The notes beneath the pieces are model-generated. The model saw only the letters and a list, made by a program, of their open reading frames with translations. It was not told where the DNA came from and ran no database searches. The position numbers and the translations under genes were made by a program. This document shows positions 35,672 through 45,025 of a DNA stretch of 64,000 nt, one piece after another. How positions within the stretch are numbered: position 1 is the stretch's first letter; every line of letters starts with the position of its first letter. Source of the DNA: Rhizobium leguminosarum (GTDB lineage Bacteria > Pseudomonadota > Alphaproteobacteria > Rhizobiales > Rhizobiaceae); assembly GCF_001679785.1 (NCBI RefSeq), contig NZ_CP016289.1:62001-126000 (forward strand), given 5' to 3'.

Positions 35672-37828
35672 TTACTTGCTCCTGCGGCCGAACTGAAACC
35701 ACCACCGGCGCCCGGCCTTGGTCATGTCCTTCAGCGGCTCGGTCTGCCCCTCCGGCGCAAAGACGGCAACGCTCTGGGCATAGACCATGACCGGATTATC
35801 CTGATCGCGAACCTTAAAGGCATCCCTCTCCGCCCCGGTGTCGGCAATCCGCGACCATTTCGTCAGTCCGTTTACCTCCGGCACGTAGAATTCGCAGTCG
35901 CCGCCGGCATTGAAGATGAGGAAGAGGTCATCCATCGTCTCGGTCTCGGGCGCATTCGCGCTCTTCGAGAGATAGACGCCGAGCACCCGCAGTTCGTCAT
36001 CGTTCCAGGCACCGTCATCCATGAAGCCGCCGTCCGGTCTGTACCAAGCGATCTCGATGCGGCCGTCCTCGCCGGTTTCGCCGGTCAGGAACCGCTCCTG
36101 CCGCAGAACGGGATGGGCCTTGCGGAAGGCGACGGCTTGCCGGCAGAAATCGAGGAAAGGATCCTCGAGCCCTGCCCAATCGGTCCAGCCGATTTCGTTG
36201 TCCTGGCAATAGGCGTTATTGTTGCCGTCCTGGCTGTTGCCGAGCTCGTCGCCGGCCAGGATCATCGGCACGCCCTGGGAGAGCATCAGCGTCGCCATCA
36301 TGTTGCGCCGCCGCCGTGCCCGAAGGCTGTTGATGTCCTCGTTATCCGTCACGCCTTCGGCACCCATGTTGTCCGAATGATTGTCCGAATGTCCGTCCCT
36401 GTTATCCTCGCCGTTCGCGTCATTGTGCTTGTCGTCGAAGGAAACCGTGTCCATCAACGTGAAGCCGTCATGGGCCGACAGCAGATTGATCGATGACGTC
36501 GCACCGCGATCCGAGTGGTTGAACTGTACCGCCGAGCCGGTGATGCGTTGCGAGATCTCCGAGACCATGCCGCCATCGCCCTTCCAAAAGCGACGCACGT
36601 CGTCACGAAACTTGTCGTTCCACTCACGGAAGGGATGTGGAAAGCCGCCAACCTGATAACCGCCATCGCCTACGTCCCAGGGCTCGGCGATCAGCTTGAC
36701 ACCGGCAAGGATCGGATCCTGGCGAATGGCGCCGAAGAACAGGCCCTGCCGATCGAATTCCATATCCTGGCGGCCGAGCGTGCTGGCAAGGTCGAAACGG
36801 AAGCCATCGATATGCATGACGCCGACCCAGTAGCGCAGGCTGTCGAGCACCATGCGCATCACCATGGGATTGGCGGCATTCAGCGTGTTTCCGGTCCCCG
36901 TGGTATCAAAGGTGTGGCGCGGATCGTCGGGGGAGAGAATGTAATAGCTCGCATTGTCGAGCCCGCGGAAGGACAGCGTCGGTCCTTTCTCGCTGCCTTC
37001 GGCGGTGTGGTTATAGACCACGTCCATGATGACTTCGATGCCGGCGGCATGGAACTTCTTCACCATGGTCTTGATTTCGGTGATCTTGTCGCCGGACATG
37101 TAACGAGATTGCGGCGCGAAGAAGCCGAGTGTCTGATAGCCCCAATAATTGCGTAGGTTGTTTTCCAGGAGATAACGATCATCGAGGAAATACTGGATCG
37201 GCAGCAGCTCGATCGCCGAGATGCCGAGCTTGACGAGATGGTCGATGATCGGATCGCTGCACATGCCGAGAAAGGTACCGCGTAGCCGGTCTGGCACCTT
37301 CGGATGGGTCATCGTCAGGCCGCGCACATGCGCCTCATAGATGATGGTGTCGGGCCAGGGGCGGCGGATCGCCTCTTCACCCGCCCAATCGAAGTCCGGA
37401 TCCTGCACCACGCCCTTGACCATGAATGGCGCGCTGTCACGCTCGTCGAAAGAAAGGTCGTCCTCGCCGATCTGATAACCGAAGAGCGCGTCATCCCATT
37501 TAAGCTCGCCCGTCACCTGTTTGGCATAGGGGTCGAGCAGGAGCTTGTTCGGATTGAAGCGATGGCCGGCTTGCGGGTCATAGGGGCCGTGGGCGCGATA
37601 ACCGTAGACGGTGCCCGGCCCGACGCCGGCGATATAGCCCGACCAGATGTCGCCTTCGCGCTTCGGCAACGGCAGCCGGGCGATCTCGTTCTTTCCGTCA
37701 GGCGAGAAGAGGCAGAGCTCCATCTGTTCCGCATGGGCGGAGAATACCGCGAAATGGGTGCCAGAACCCGTATACTCCGCTCCCAGCTCCGGCTTGAGGA
37801 AGTCGAGTTCCGAAAATGAAAAGCTCAT
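35672..37828 (-). CDS. glgX: Glycogen debranching enzyme GlgX
   Basis: A 718-residue GH13 enzyme. An N-terminal beta-sandwich is followed by the catalytic barrel: DVVYNHTAEGS, GFRFDLAS with the nucleophile Asp, IAEPWDVG with the acid Glu, and LSAHDGFT. It hydrolyses alpha-1,6 branches of glycogen limit dextrins, or makes maltooligosaccharides for trehalose synthesis. It is not in a glg cluster here: it leads an operon with topoisomerase IB and a LigD-type polymerase, and an EcfG-type promoter ends 33 nt upstream. Confidence 0.93.
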   Translation of the reverse strand: MSFSFSELDFLKPELGAEYTGSGTHFAVFSAHAEQMELCLFSPDGKNEIARLPLPKREGDIWSGYIAGVGPGTVYGYRAHGPYDPQAGHRFNPNKLLLDPYAKQVTGELKWDDALFGYQIGEDDLSFDERDSAPFMVKGVVQDPDFDWAGEEAIRRPWPDTIIYEAHVRGLTMTHPKVPDRLRGTFLGMCSDPIIDHLVKLGISAIELLPIQYFLDDRYLLENNLRNYWGYQTLGFFAPQSRYMSGDKITEIKTMVKKFHAAGIEVIMDVVYNHTAEGSEKGPTLSFRGLDNASYYILSPDDPRHTFDTTGTGNTLNAANPMVMRMVLDSLRYWVGVMHIDGFRFDLASTLGRQDMEFDRQGLFFGAIRQDPILAGVKLIAEPWDVGDGGYQVGGFPHPFREWNDKFRDDVRRFWKGDGGMVSEISQRITGSAVQFNHSDRGATSSINLLSAHDGFTLMDTVSFDDKHNDANGEDNRDGHSDNHSDNMGAEGVTDNEDINSLRARRRRNMMATLMLSQGVPMILAGDELGNSQDGNNNAYCQDNEIGWTDWAGLEDPFLDFCRQAVAFRKAHPVLRQERFLTGETGEDGRIEIAWYRPDGGFMDDGAWNDDELRVLGVYLSKSANAPETETMDDLFLIFNAGGDCEFYVPEVNGLTKWSRIADTGAERDAFKVRDQDNPVMVYAQSVAVFAPEGQTEPLKDMTKAGRRWWFQFGRRSK

Positions 37829-37860
37829 GGTGCCCCGCTCGCTGAAAAGACCAAGCGGGA

Positions 37861-37885
37861 AACGTCATGGCGGTTCGAAAGTTCC
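37861..37885 (-). promoter_or_regulatory. EcfG-type general-stress promoter
   Basis: On the minus strand GGAAC (plus 37881-37885), 16 nt, CGTT (plus 37861-37864); a full consensus match upstream of glgX. Confidence 0.75.
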
Positions 37886-37929
37886 CTTTTAAAAAGGAAG
37901 CAAAGGGTCTTGCTCGCCGATCGAAGCGT

Positions 37930-38724
37930 TCACGGCATCAGCTGGCCGCCATTGACCTCGATGATCTGGCCGGTGATGTAACCCGACAACGTCGGCGAGG
38001 CGAGGAAGAGATAGGCGCCGACGCAATCCTCCGACGTGCCGACGAAGCCCATCGGGATCGACTTGCGCTGCAGCTCCATCTGCTCGTCATTGGTATAACG
38101 CTCGTGGAAGGGCGTGGCGATGACACCCGGCGCCACCGCGTTGACGCGGATCCTGTCGGCGACGAATTCCTTGGCGTGACCACGCGTGATCGTCGAGACG
38201 AAGCCCTTGGACGCCGCATAAAGGATCGCACCATTGCCGCCGCCATTGCGCGCGGCGATCGAGGTGGTGTTGATGATGAAGCCACCCTGCTTTTTCAGCC
38301 ACGGATGCGCCGCACGCGTGGCCGCCAGCACCGAGCGGGCGTTGAGATCCATGACCGCGGCATAATGCGCGTCGGTATAGTCCGAGGTCGGCTTGCGCCC
38401 CAGCATGCCGCCGGCATTGTTGATGAGGCCGTCGAGATGACCGAAGGTCTTCGCCGTCTCCTCGACGACACGCTCGGTCTCGCCTTCCCTCGACACGTCA
38501 CCTTGGATCAGATGCACGGCGCCGCCGGCAGCCCGGATCTCCTCGGCAAGCTTCTCCGCCGGTTCGCGGCTGGTATTGTAATGCACGCCGACCTTGGCCC
38601 CTTGCGCCGCAAAGGCGCGAGCGAGCGCCGCGCCGATCCCGGTTGAGGCGCCGGTGATCAGCACGGCCTTGCCGGACAGGTCCGGCAGCTTGATGGATGC
38701 GAGCGATTGCGCGAGTTCGACCAT
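37930..38724 (-). CDS. Short-chain dehydrogenase/reductase
   Basis: A 264-residue classical SDR: LITGASTGIGAALARAFA for NAD(P) binding, LINNAGGMLG, catalytic Ser near INTTSIAARNGG, and YAASKGF with Tyr/Lys. The C-terminus SGYITGQIIEVNGGQLMP is typical. GGGAGG about 9 nt before the ATG at 38724 supports this start over 38757. Substrate unknown; it stands alone on the minus strand after glgX. Confidence 0.88.
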   Translation of the reverse strand: MVELAQSLASIKLPDLSGKAVLITGASTGIGAALARAFAAQGAKVGVHYNTSREPAEKLAEEIRAAGGAVHLIQGDVSREGETERVVEETAKTFGHLDGLINNAGGMLGRKPTSDYTDAHYAAVMDLNARSVLAATRAAHPWLKKQGGFIINTTSIAARNGGGNGAILYAASKGFVSTITRGHAKEFVADRIRVNAVAPGVIATPFHERYTNDEQMELQRKSIPMGFVGTSEDCVGAYLFLASPTLSGYITGQIIEVNGGQLMP

Positions 38725-38925
38725 GGCGACGATTGCCTCCCGAAAAACCAAGGACATAGGTGATGAAACGAATAGGAGAAGTCTTATCAGGGGAAATCGA
38801 CAAAGGGCAATGCACGAAAAGGCGAGGTTTGCGTCGCTCTTGGGAGTGCCGGATAGTCTTCATGCAAGCGGCCATCGTCACCGACGGCCGCCTGAGGTTG
38901 CCTGCAAGAACCGAAAAGGGTCTCG

Positions 38926-40140
38926 TTACGGAGCCACACCAAAGGCTGGCTGCGGCTTTTGGCGGGCGAGAGGCGGAAATGCCAGCGCTATCGCCGCAGC
39001 TCCCAGCCCGACCATTGCGGAGCCGATGAACAGCCAGGAATAATTGGCGAATGTGTCGAAGATCCAGCCGCCGATCAGAGGGCCAAAGGCCATGCCGAGG
39101 CTGGAGAGCATCGTTGCCGCGCCCAGGACCGTACCGATGATGCGTTGCCCGAAATATTCCCGCGCCAGCAGCGCATAAAGCGGCATCACGCCACCATAGG
39201 CGCTACCGAAGACGATGGCGAGCGCATAGAATTCGGTCAGCTCGCTGACGAGGAGATAGGTCGCGAGTGCGGCTGCCTGCACCAGCAGTCCGGCGACCAG
39301 CACCGGCTTCACGCCGATCCTGTCGGCGAGGCTGCCATAGAGCAGCCGGCCGCCGAGCCCCGCCAGTCCCTCGACGCTGTAGATGCTGACCGCCGCCATC
39401 GGTGCGATGCCGCAGATCGTCGCATAGTTCACCATGTGGAAGATCGGGCCTGAATGGGCCGCACAGCAGGCAAAGAAGGTAAGGCCGAGCACGATGAATT
39501 GCGGCGACCGGAAGACTTTCGACAGCTGCGGCCTAGCGCCTTCCGCGGCAAATCCGGTGTCGGCATCTGCGGTCTCGGCAGGCGGACGCCTGACCAGCAG
39601 CGCGGCTGGCACCAGCAGCACCCAGGCAGCAATGCCGATGATCAACATGGCCGGCCGCCAGTCATAGGCCGAGATCAGCCAGCGCGCGAAGGGCGAGATC
39701 GTCATCGGCGCGACCCCCATGCCGGCGGAGACGAGCGACACGGCAAGGCCGCGATGCTCGTCGAACCAGGCGGTCGTCGCCGCGATCATCGGCGCGAAGA
39801 AGGCGCTGGCGGCCAGTCCGACCAGGACACCATACGTCAATTGGAATTGCAGCAGGGTCTCGGCCCGGCTCGCCAGCACCAGCGCCAGGCCGAGCAGCAC
39901 CGAGCCTATCAGCACGACCGCGCGCGGGCCGAAGCGGTCGCTTGCCGCCCCCCAGAGGAAGCCGCCTAAACCCATGACGATGAAATTCAGCGTCATCGCG
40001 CTCGCTATGCCGACATGCGACCAGCCGGTCGCCGTGGCGATCGGCTCCTGAAAAATCGCCAGCGAGAACATCGCGCCGATTGCCACGCATGACATCAGAG
40101 CGCCGACGGCGACGATGACCCAACGATAAGAAACACCCAT
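38926..40140 (-). CDS. MFS transporter (OxlT/monocarboxylate-like)
   Basis: A 404-residue protein with twelve predicted spans. The N-terminal half contains GLGGFLWGAASDRFGPRAVVLIGS, the loop 2-3 signature of the major facilitator superfamily; the second half has a matching GGRLLYGSLADRIGVKPVL. The overall pattern is that of oxalate/formate-antiporter-like MFS proteins. GGAGG before the ATG at 40140 supports this start. The substrate cannot be set; an organic acid is likely for the family. Confidence 0.87.
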   Translation of the reverse strand: MGVSYRWVIVAVGALMSCVAIGAMFSLAIFQEPIATATGWSHVGIASAMTLNFIVMGLGGFLWGAASDRFGPRAVVLIGSVLLGLALVLASRAETLLQFQLTYGVLVGLAASAFFAPMIAATTAWFDEHRGLAVSLVSAGMGVAPMTISPFARWLISAYDWRPAMLIIGIAAWVLLVPAALLVRRPPAETADADTGFAAEGARPQLSKVFRSPQFIVLGLTFFACCAAHSGPIFHMVNYATICGIAPMAAVSIYSVEGLAGLGGRLLYGSLADRIGVKPVLVAGLLVQAAALATYLLVSELTEFYALAIVFGSAYGGVMPLYALLAREYFGQRIIGTVLGAATMLSSLGMAFGPLIGGWIFDTFANYSWLFIGSAMVGLGAAAIALAFPPLARQKPQPAFGVAP

Positions 40141-40280
40141 GGCTTCATAACCTCCATGCCGACAGAGTGATCGCGAGGCACGCGGCACCCGCCGTATTCC
40201 GCGCCTGCGATCTCAAGACGTTTGAACCGCCGCGATTTCGACAGCGCATTCACATCTTTTTTCGCCGCACGACGTGGCCG

Positions 40281-40763
40281 CTAAAGCGTACGAAACATCA
40301 CCAATGCGTCGACGTAACCCTGCGTCGGATGAAGGAAGACTCCAGGAAGCCGGCCGACGATATCGAAGCCGAGAGATTGCCACAGCCCAACCGCGCGTTC
40401 ATTGCTGCTGACGACGAAATTGAACTGCATCGCCCGAAAGCCCCGCAAGCGGGCATGCTCCAGGGAATGCTCATGCATCAGCCGCGCGACGCCACGGCCG
40501 CTCGCGGCGGCATCGGTCATGTAGCCGCAATTGCAGACATGCCGTCCGCCGCCTGCCTGATTGGCCTTGATGTAATATGTGCCGAGGATCACGCCGTCCT
40601 CTTCGGCGACGAAGGTCTCGCGGTCCGGTCCCATCCAGTAGGCCAGCGCATCGGCCTCAGCGAGATCGCGATCGAGCGCATAGGTTTCGCCGGCGCGGAT
40701 CGTCGGGCCGATAATCCTCCAGATCGCGCTTCGATCGTTCTTGTCTGCGGGTCGGATCAGCAT
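40281..40763 (-). CDS. GNAT-family N-acetyltransferase
   Basis: A 160-residue acetyltransferase: [17 protein letters not shown] at the start, the acetyl-CoA loop [20 protein letters not shown] and the C-terminal [18 protein letters not shown]. Single gene between the MFS and pcaF genes on the same strand, with no clear operon. Acceptor unknown. Confidence 0.9.
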   Translation of the reverse strand: MLIRPADKNDRSAIWRIIGPTIRAGETYALDRDLAEADALAYWMGPDRETFVAEEDGVILGTYYIKANQAGGGRHVCNCGYMTDAAASGRGVARLMHEHSLEHARLRGFRAMQFNFVVSSNERAVGLWQSLGFDIVGRLPGVFLHPTQGYVDALVMFRTL

Positions 40764-40839
40764 GCCCGATCTCTAACGAAGCCGAGCGCCCCGCGCAACG
40801 GGTCGGCAGCCTCCGGCAAAAGCTGGAAACATCCCGGCC

Positions 40840-42045
40840 TCAAACCCTTTCAAGTGCTATCGCAATCCCCTGCCCGACACCGATGCACATGGTCGACAGC
40901 GAGTATTGTCCGCCGGTCTGCAGAAGCTCGAGTGCTGCCGTGCCGGTGATGCGTGCGCCCGACATGCCAAGCGGATGGCCGAGCGCGATCGCGCCGCCAT
41001 TGCGGTTCACCCGTGCGTCATCATCGGCAATGCCCAGTGCGCGCAGCACCGCCAGCCCCTGGCTGGCAAAGGCCTCGTTGAGTTCGATCACGTCGAACTG
41101 ATCCGCGGTCATGCCGAGCCGTGCCATCAGCTTGCGCGAGGCCGGGATCGGCCCGACACCCATCACCCTTGGCGGAACCGCGGCAGCCGCGCCGCCGAGG
41201 ATGCGGGCGATCGGCGTCAGGCCGTATTTCCGCGCCGCCGCTTCGGAGGCGACGATCAGTGCGGCCGCCCCGTCATTGACGCCGGAGGCATTGCCGGCCG
41301 TCACCGTGCCGCCTTCCTTTTTGAAAGGCGTGGCGAGTTTCGCCAGCGTTTCGATCGTCGTCGCGCGCGGATGCTCGTCCTTGTCTACGACAATGGGATC
41401 GCCCTTGCGCTGCGGGATGGTCACCGGGGTGATCTCCTTCGCCAGGCGCCCGTTCGCCTGGGCAGCGGCCGCCTTTGCCTGGCTTCGCACCGCGAATGCA
41501 TCCTGGTCTTCGCGGCTGACATGATAGTCCTCGGCGACATTCTCGCCGGTCTCCGGCATGGAATCGACGCCGTATTGTTTCTTCATCAGCGGGTTGACGA
41601 AGCGCCAGCCGATCGTCGTGTCATGGATTTCGGCCGCCCGTGAAAAGGCCGTCTCGGCCTTCGGCATGACGAAGGGCGCGCGTGACATGCTCTCGACGCC
41701 GCCTGCGATCATCAACTCGGCCTCGCCGGAGCGGATGGCGCGCGCCGCCATGATCACCGCATCCATGCCGGAACCGCAGAGCCGGTTGATCGTCGTGCCG
41801 GGTACCGCGATCGGCAGGCCGGCGAGCAGCGCCGACATGCGCGCGACATTGCGGTTGTCCTCGCCCGCCTGGTTGGCGCAGCCGAAGATCACATCGTCGA
41901 CGGCTTCCCAATCGACGGCGGCATTTCGTTCCATCAGCGCCTTCAGCGGGATTGCTCCGAGATCGTCGGACCGCACCTGGGACAGCGAGCCGGCGAAGCG
42001 GCCGATCGGCGTTCTGATATAGTCGCAGATAAAGGCTTCGGTCAT
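40840..42045 (-). CDS. pcaF: Beta-ketoadipyl-CoA thiolase
   Basis: A 401-residue thiolase with nucleophile Cys90 in [11 protein letters not shown], His357 in [14 protein letters not shown] and Cys387 in MCIGVGQG. It cleaves beta-ketoadipyl-CoA to succinyl-CoA and acetyl-CoA, the last step of the protocatechuate pathway. It lies 9 nt after pcaJ, and the three genes pcaI-pcaJ-pcaF form the lower pathway operon. Confidence 0.94.
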   Translation of the reverse strand: MTEAFICDYIRTPIGRFAGSLSQVRSDDLGAIPLKALMERNAAVDWEAVDDVIFGCANQAGEDNRNVARMSALLAGLPIAVPGTTINRLCGSGMDAVIMAARAIRSGEAELMIAGGVESMSRAPFVMPKAETAFSRAAEIHDTTIGWRFVNPLMKKQYGVDSMPETGENVAEDYHVSREDQDAFAVRSQAKAAAAQANGRLAKEITPVTIPQRKGDPIVVDKDEHPRATTIETLAKLATPFKKEGGTVTAGNASGVNDGAAALIVASEAAARKYGLTPIARILGGAAAAVPPRVMGVGPIPASRKLMARLGMTADQFDVIELNEAFASQGLAVLRALGIADDDARVNRNGGAIALGHPLGMSGARITGTAALELLQTGGQYSLSTMCIGVGQGIAIALERV

Positions 42046-42054
42046 GGCTTTTCC

Positions 42055-42759
42055 TTAGAGTTTGGGGACGACGAGGTCGCCGACCGGCCCCTCGAGGTGC
42101 AGCGGCGCACCGGTCATGGCCTGCAATTCCTCCTGCGACATCGCGGCCAGCTTCTCGCGCAGGACGAAACGTCCGTTGACGATGTCGATGACGGCATGGC
42201 TGGTATAGACGCGGGTGATGCAGGCGACGCCGGTCAGCGGGAAGGTGCATTTTTCCACCAGCTTCGGCTCGCCTGTCTTGGTGACGTGCTCGGTAATGAC
42301 GCAGACCTGCTTGGCGCCGTGCACCAGGTCCATGGCGCCGCCGACGGCCGGCACGCCCTTGCTGCCCACCCGCCAGTTGGCGAGATCGCCATTCTCCGCA
42401 ACCTGATAGGCGCCGAGGATCGCGACGTCGAGATGACCGCCGCGCACCATGGCGAAGCTGTCGGCGTGATGGAAGAAAGCGGCACCCGGTTTCAGCGTCA
42501 CCGCCTTCTTGCCGGCGTTGATCAGGTCCCAGTCCTCCTCGCCTTCCGCCGGCGGCTCGCCGAAATTCAGTATGCCGTTTTCGGTGTGGAAGATCGCCTG
42601 ACGGCCGGGCGGCTGATAGCGGGCGACCATTTCGGGAAAGCCGATGCCGAGGTTCACATAGGCGCCGTCGGCAATGTCCTGCGCGGCGCGCCAGGCGATC
42701 TGCGCATTGGAAAGCTTGATGTCTTCCCGGGTGTTGATGGAGCTGTGATCGACGGTCAT
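42055..42759 (-). CDS. pcaJ: 3-oxoadipate CoA-transferase subunit B
   Basis: A 234-residue beta subunit of succinyl-CoA:3-ketoadipate CoA-transferase. The catalytic Glu lies in HTENGILNFG near residue 50; GAYVNLGIGFPEMVARY precedes it. The start (MTVDHSSINTRE) overlaps the pcaI stop by 4 nt, so an open frame further upstream is not used. It works with PcaI to activate beta-ketoadipate. Confidence 0.94.
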   Translation of the reverse strand: MTVDHSSINTREDIKLSNAQIAWRAAQDIADGAYVNLGIGFPEMVARYQPPGRQAIFHTENGILNFGEPPAEGEEDWDLINAGKKAVTLKPGAAFFHHADSFAMVRGGHLDVAILGAYQVAENGDLANWRVGSKGVPAVGGAMDLVHGAKQVCVITEHVTKTGEPKLVEKCTFPLTGVACITRVYTSHAVIDIVNGRFVLREKLAAMSQEELQAMTGAPLHLEGPVGDLVVPKL

Positions 42760-43463
42760 ACGTAGGCCACTCCGGCTCGAATGAGCTCTTCTTCCTGCTG
42801 GGGATTGGGGACGGCAACGACGCGGTCGACGAAGATGCCTGGCGTCACCACCTGCTCGGGATCGATGCCGCCGGCCGGCACGATGGATGAGACCTGGACG
42901 ATGGTCTTCGCCGCCGCCATGCACATCAGCGGATTGAAGTTGCGGCCGGCCTTGTTGTAGGTGAGATTGCCCTGGATGTCGCCGATCGCAGCCTTGACGA
43001 TCGCGAAGTCGGCCTTCAGCCAGCGCTCCTGCACGTAATGGCGGCCATCGAATTCGGCGATGACCTTGCCGTCGGCCAGTTCGGTGCCGTAGGCGGTCGG
43101 CGTATAAAAGGCCGGGATGCCGGCCCCGCCGGCGCGGATGCGCTCGGCAAGCGTTCCCTGCGGCACCAGCTCGAGTTCGATTTCGCCAGCCAGATATTTA
43201 TCCGTGAAGGCGCGCGGATCGGACGAACGCGGGAAAGAGCAGATCATCTTCCGCACCATGCCGGCATCGATCATCGCAGCGATACCGATGCGCCCGTTGC
43301 CGGCATTGTTGTTGATCACGGTGAGGCCTTTGGAGCCCTTGTCGATCAAGGCATGAATGAGCTCGATCGGCGCGCCCGAGCCACCAAAACCACCGATCAT
43401 GACGGTCGCGCCATCCCCGATCTCAGAGACGGCTTCCGCCGTGCTCCCGACTGTCTTGTCCAT
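42756..43463 (-). CDS. pcaI: 3-oxoadipate CoA-transferase subunit A
   Basis: A 235-residue alpha subunit of the CoA-transferase: DGATVMIGGFGGSGAPIELI at the N-terminus, VINNNAGNG and a C-terminal region ending at the pcaJ overlap. The long upstream extension of the frame lies over the divergent operator and is not coding; the family N-terminus MDKTVGST begins at 43463. First gene of pcaIJF. Confidence 0.94.
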   Translation of the reverse strand: MDKTVGSTAEAVSEIGDGATVMIGGFGGSGAPIELIHALIDKGSKGLTVINNNAGNGRIGIAAMIDAGMVRKMICSFPRSSDPRAFTDKYLAGEIELELVPQGTLAERIRAGGAGIPAFYTPTAYGTELADGKVIAEFDGRHYVQERWLKADFAIVKAAIGDIQGNLTYNKAGRNFNPLMCMAAAKTIVQVSSIVPAGGIDPEQVVTPGIFVDRVVAVPNPQQEEELIRAGVAYV

Positions 43464-43554
43464 GCGGGCCCTCTCCTTGGCTATATCGGTCGGGGAACTC
43501 CCATCCCGTCCTCTGGCGTAGACATAAAGCGCGGCGGGCCAAGCGGCAATACAT

Positions 43555-43591
43555 TTGTGCGATATTTGACATTTGTTCATATATCGCACAA
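43555..43591. promoter_or_regulatory. Palindromic PcaR operator between pcaI and pcaR
   Basis: TTGTGCGATAT (43555-43565) and its exact inverse ATATCGCACAA (43581-43591) are separated by 15 nt. The second arm with its flank reads GTTCATATATCGCAC, close to the GTTCGATAATCGCAC core known for PcaU/PcaR-type IclR regulators. It sits in the divergent pcaI/pcaR intergenic region and probably controls both. Confidence 0.75.
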
Positions 43592-43722
43592 TAAGGAGTG
43601 GTCGGGCGCAGCCCGAGCAGTCGATCCAGTGAATCGATTGCAGCGACGAATGCCCGAAGCGCAAGCGAAGGGTGAAGCACCATAGAATGCGTTCCGACAG
43701 GCAACCCCAACAGGAGCCCACC

Positions 43723-44481
43723 ATGCGCGAAACGGATTTTGTCAGTGGCTTTGCCCGCGGCCTGAAGGTGATCGAGGCTTTCGGCGAAACGCGGCAACGG
43801 CTTTCGATCGCCGAGGCCGCCAAGCTGACGGAGCTTGACCGAGCCACTGTGCGCCGCTTGCTGCTGACGCTCGCCGAACTCGGCTATGCCGATTATGACG
43901 GCAAGTTCTTCACGCTGACGCCGAAGATCCTGCGTCTTGGCCATGCCTATCTCGCGGCGACGCCGCTGCCGGCGCTGTTACAGCCGCATCTCGATCATCT
44001 CTCTGAAAAGGCCGGCCAGAGCGCCTCGGCCTCGGTGCTCGACGGCACAGACATCGTCTATATCGCCCGCGCCTCGCAGCGCCGCGTCATGTCGATCAAC
44101 CTCACCCCCGGCAGCCGCTTGCCCGCCTACTGCGCCTCGATGGGCCGCGTGCTGCTTGCAGCCCTGGCCGAGAGCGAGGCGCGCGCGATCCTTGCCCGCA
44201 GCGAACTAAAGCAAAACACGCCGAATACGAAGACCGATCCGGACGAACTGATCGCCGAGTTCCGCCGGGTCCGCACTGAGGGATACGCCATCATCGATCA
44301 GGAGCTGGAGATCGGCCTCTGCTCCATCGCGGTGCCTGTCGACAACGACCGCGGCGAAACGGTCGCGGCGATCAATATCGGCGCGCCGGCCGCGCTCGTG
44401 CCGGCGGCAGAGATGAAGGAACGCTATCTGCCGCTGTTGAGGGAAACACAGGCCGCGTTGCGGCCGCTGCTGCGGCGGTGA
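43723..44481 (+). CDS. pcaR: IclR-family regulator of the beta-ketoadipate pathway
   Basis: A 252-residue regulator. The N-terminal winged helix (SIAEAAKLTELDRATVRRLL) is followed by the IclR effector domain (about 85-250; SVLDGTDIVYIARASQRR, AYCASMGRVLLAAL, YAIIDQELEIGLCSIAVPV). It is divergent from pcaIJF, as PcaR genes are in many alphaproteobacteria, with a strong palindrome between. AGGAG precedes the ATG at 43723; a start 12 codons upstream is less likely. Beta-ketoadipate is the usual inducer. Confidence 0.9.
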   Translation: MRETDFVSGFARGLKVIEAFGETRQRLSIAEAAKLTELDRATVRRLLLTLAELGYADYDGKFFTLTPKILRLGHAYLAATPLPALLQPHLDHLSEKAGQSASASVLDGTDIVYIARASQRRVMSINLTPGSRLPAYCASMGRVLLAALAESEARAILARSELKQNTPNTKTDPDELIAEFRRVRTEGYAIIDQELEIGLCSIAVPVDNDRGETVAAINIGAPAALVPAAEMKERYLPLLRETQAALRPLLRR

Positions 44482-44740
44482 CGGCAAGCCTGGCCACAGA
44501 GCGGCCCGAGCCGAGGGCTGGGGCCGCTCGACCCAGTGATCGGCCTTCGGCGGCGCGACGTGATCCCAGAAGCCGCAGCGGTCCCGAGAACCTTGACCGA
44601 TACCGATATGCAATCTGTCGGGCATTGACCCGAGCCGACGGACCACTCGGCCAGTCTGAGGACGGAAACGCATCTCGCGACCGTTGCTTGAGAATATGCA
44701 ATCAATGATTTATATGCGTCATCGATGAATGGAGGTAGCG

Positions 44741-44897
44741 ATGGCCAACATGACGATCAGGAATCTCGCCGATGCCATTCGCGCCCGCTTGCGATCGGTC
44801 GGGGGAATTGAGCTCGAAATTCCGCCCCGCCATCCGATCCGGGACGCGCCGGACTTTGGCGCGTAACGTTCCCGATACTAATGTCATATCGGAAGTC
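44741..44897 (+). pseudogene. Remnant of a FitAB/VapBC-type toxin-antitoxin pair
   Basis: After GGAGGTAGCG an ATG opens MANMTIRNLADAIRARLR, the N-terminus of FitA/VapB-type antitoxins; the frame then diverges and ends at a TAA (44864-44866). Immediately after, 44868-44897 encodes VPDTNVISEV, the N-terminal metal-binding motif of a PIN-domain toxin (DTNVISE). Both genes are cut to their first residues and collapsed together, so neither is functional. The rest of 44482-45022 shows nothing else beyond the regulator's operator. Confidence 0.65.
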
Positions 44898-44984
44898 GGA
44901 AGGGCTTCACGTTCATTCATGGCGGCTGGAAACCGGGCCGCTATCTTACAAACCGTCGAAGCATACCCACTTGATGTATCATAA

Positions 44985-45012
44985 TTTCCGATATACACCA
45001 TTTGATCGGAAA
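44985..45012. promoter_or_regulatory. Candidate autoregulatory operator
   Basis: TTTCCGAT (44985-44992) and ATCGGAAA (45005-45012) form an inverted repeat just before the ArsR-type regulator. The half-site ATCGGAAA recurs at 45959-45966 between the regulator and the arabinofuranosidase gene, which suggests that the regulator binds both. Confidence 0.5.
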
Positions 45013-45025
45013 CTATGGGGGAATG

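Noticed and set aside
35231..36496. 421-residue plus-strand open frame
   Set aside because: Antisense across the topoisomerase IB/glgX junction; no family features.
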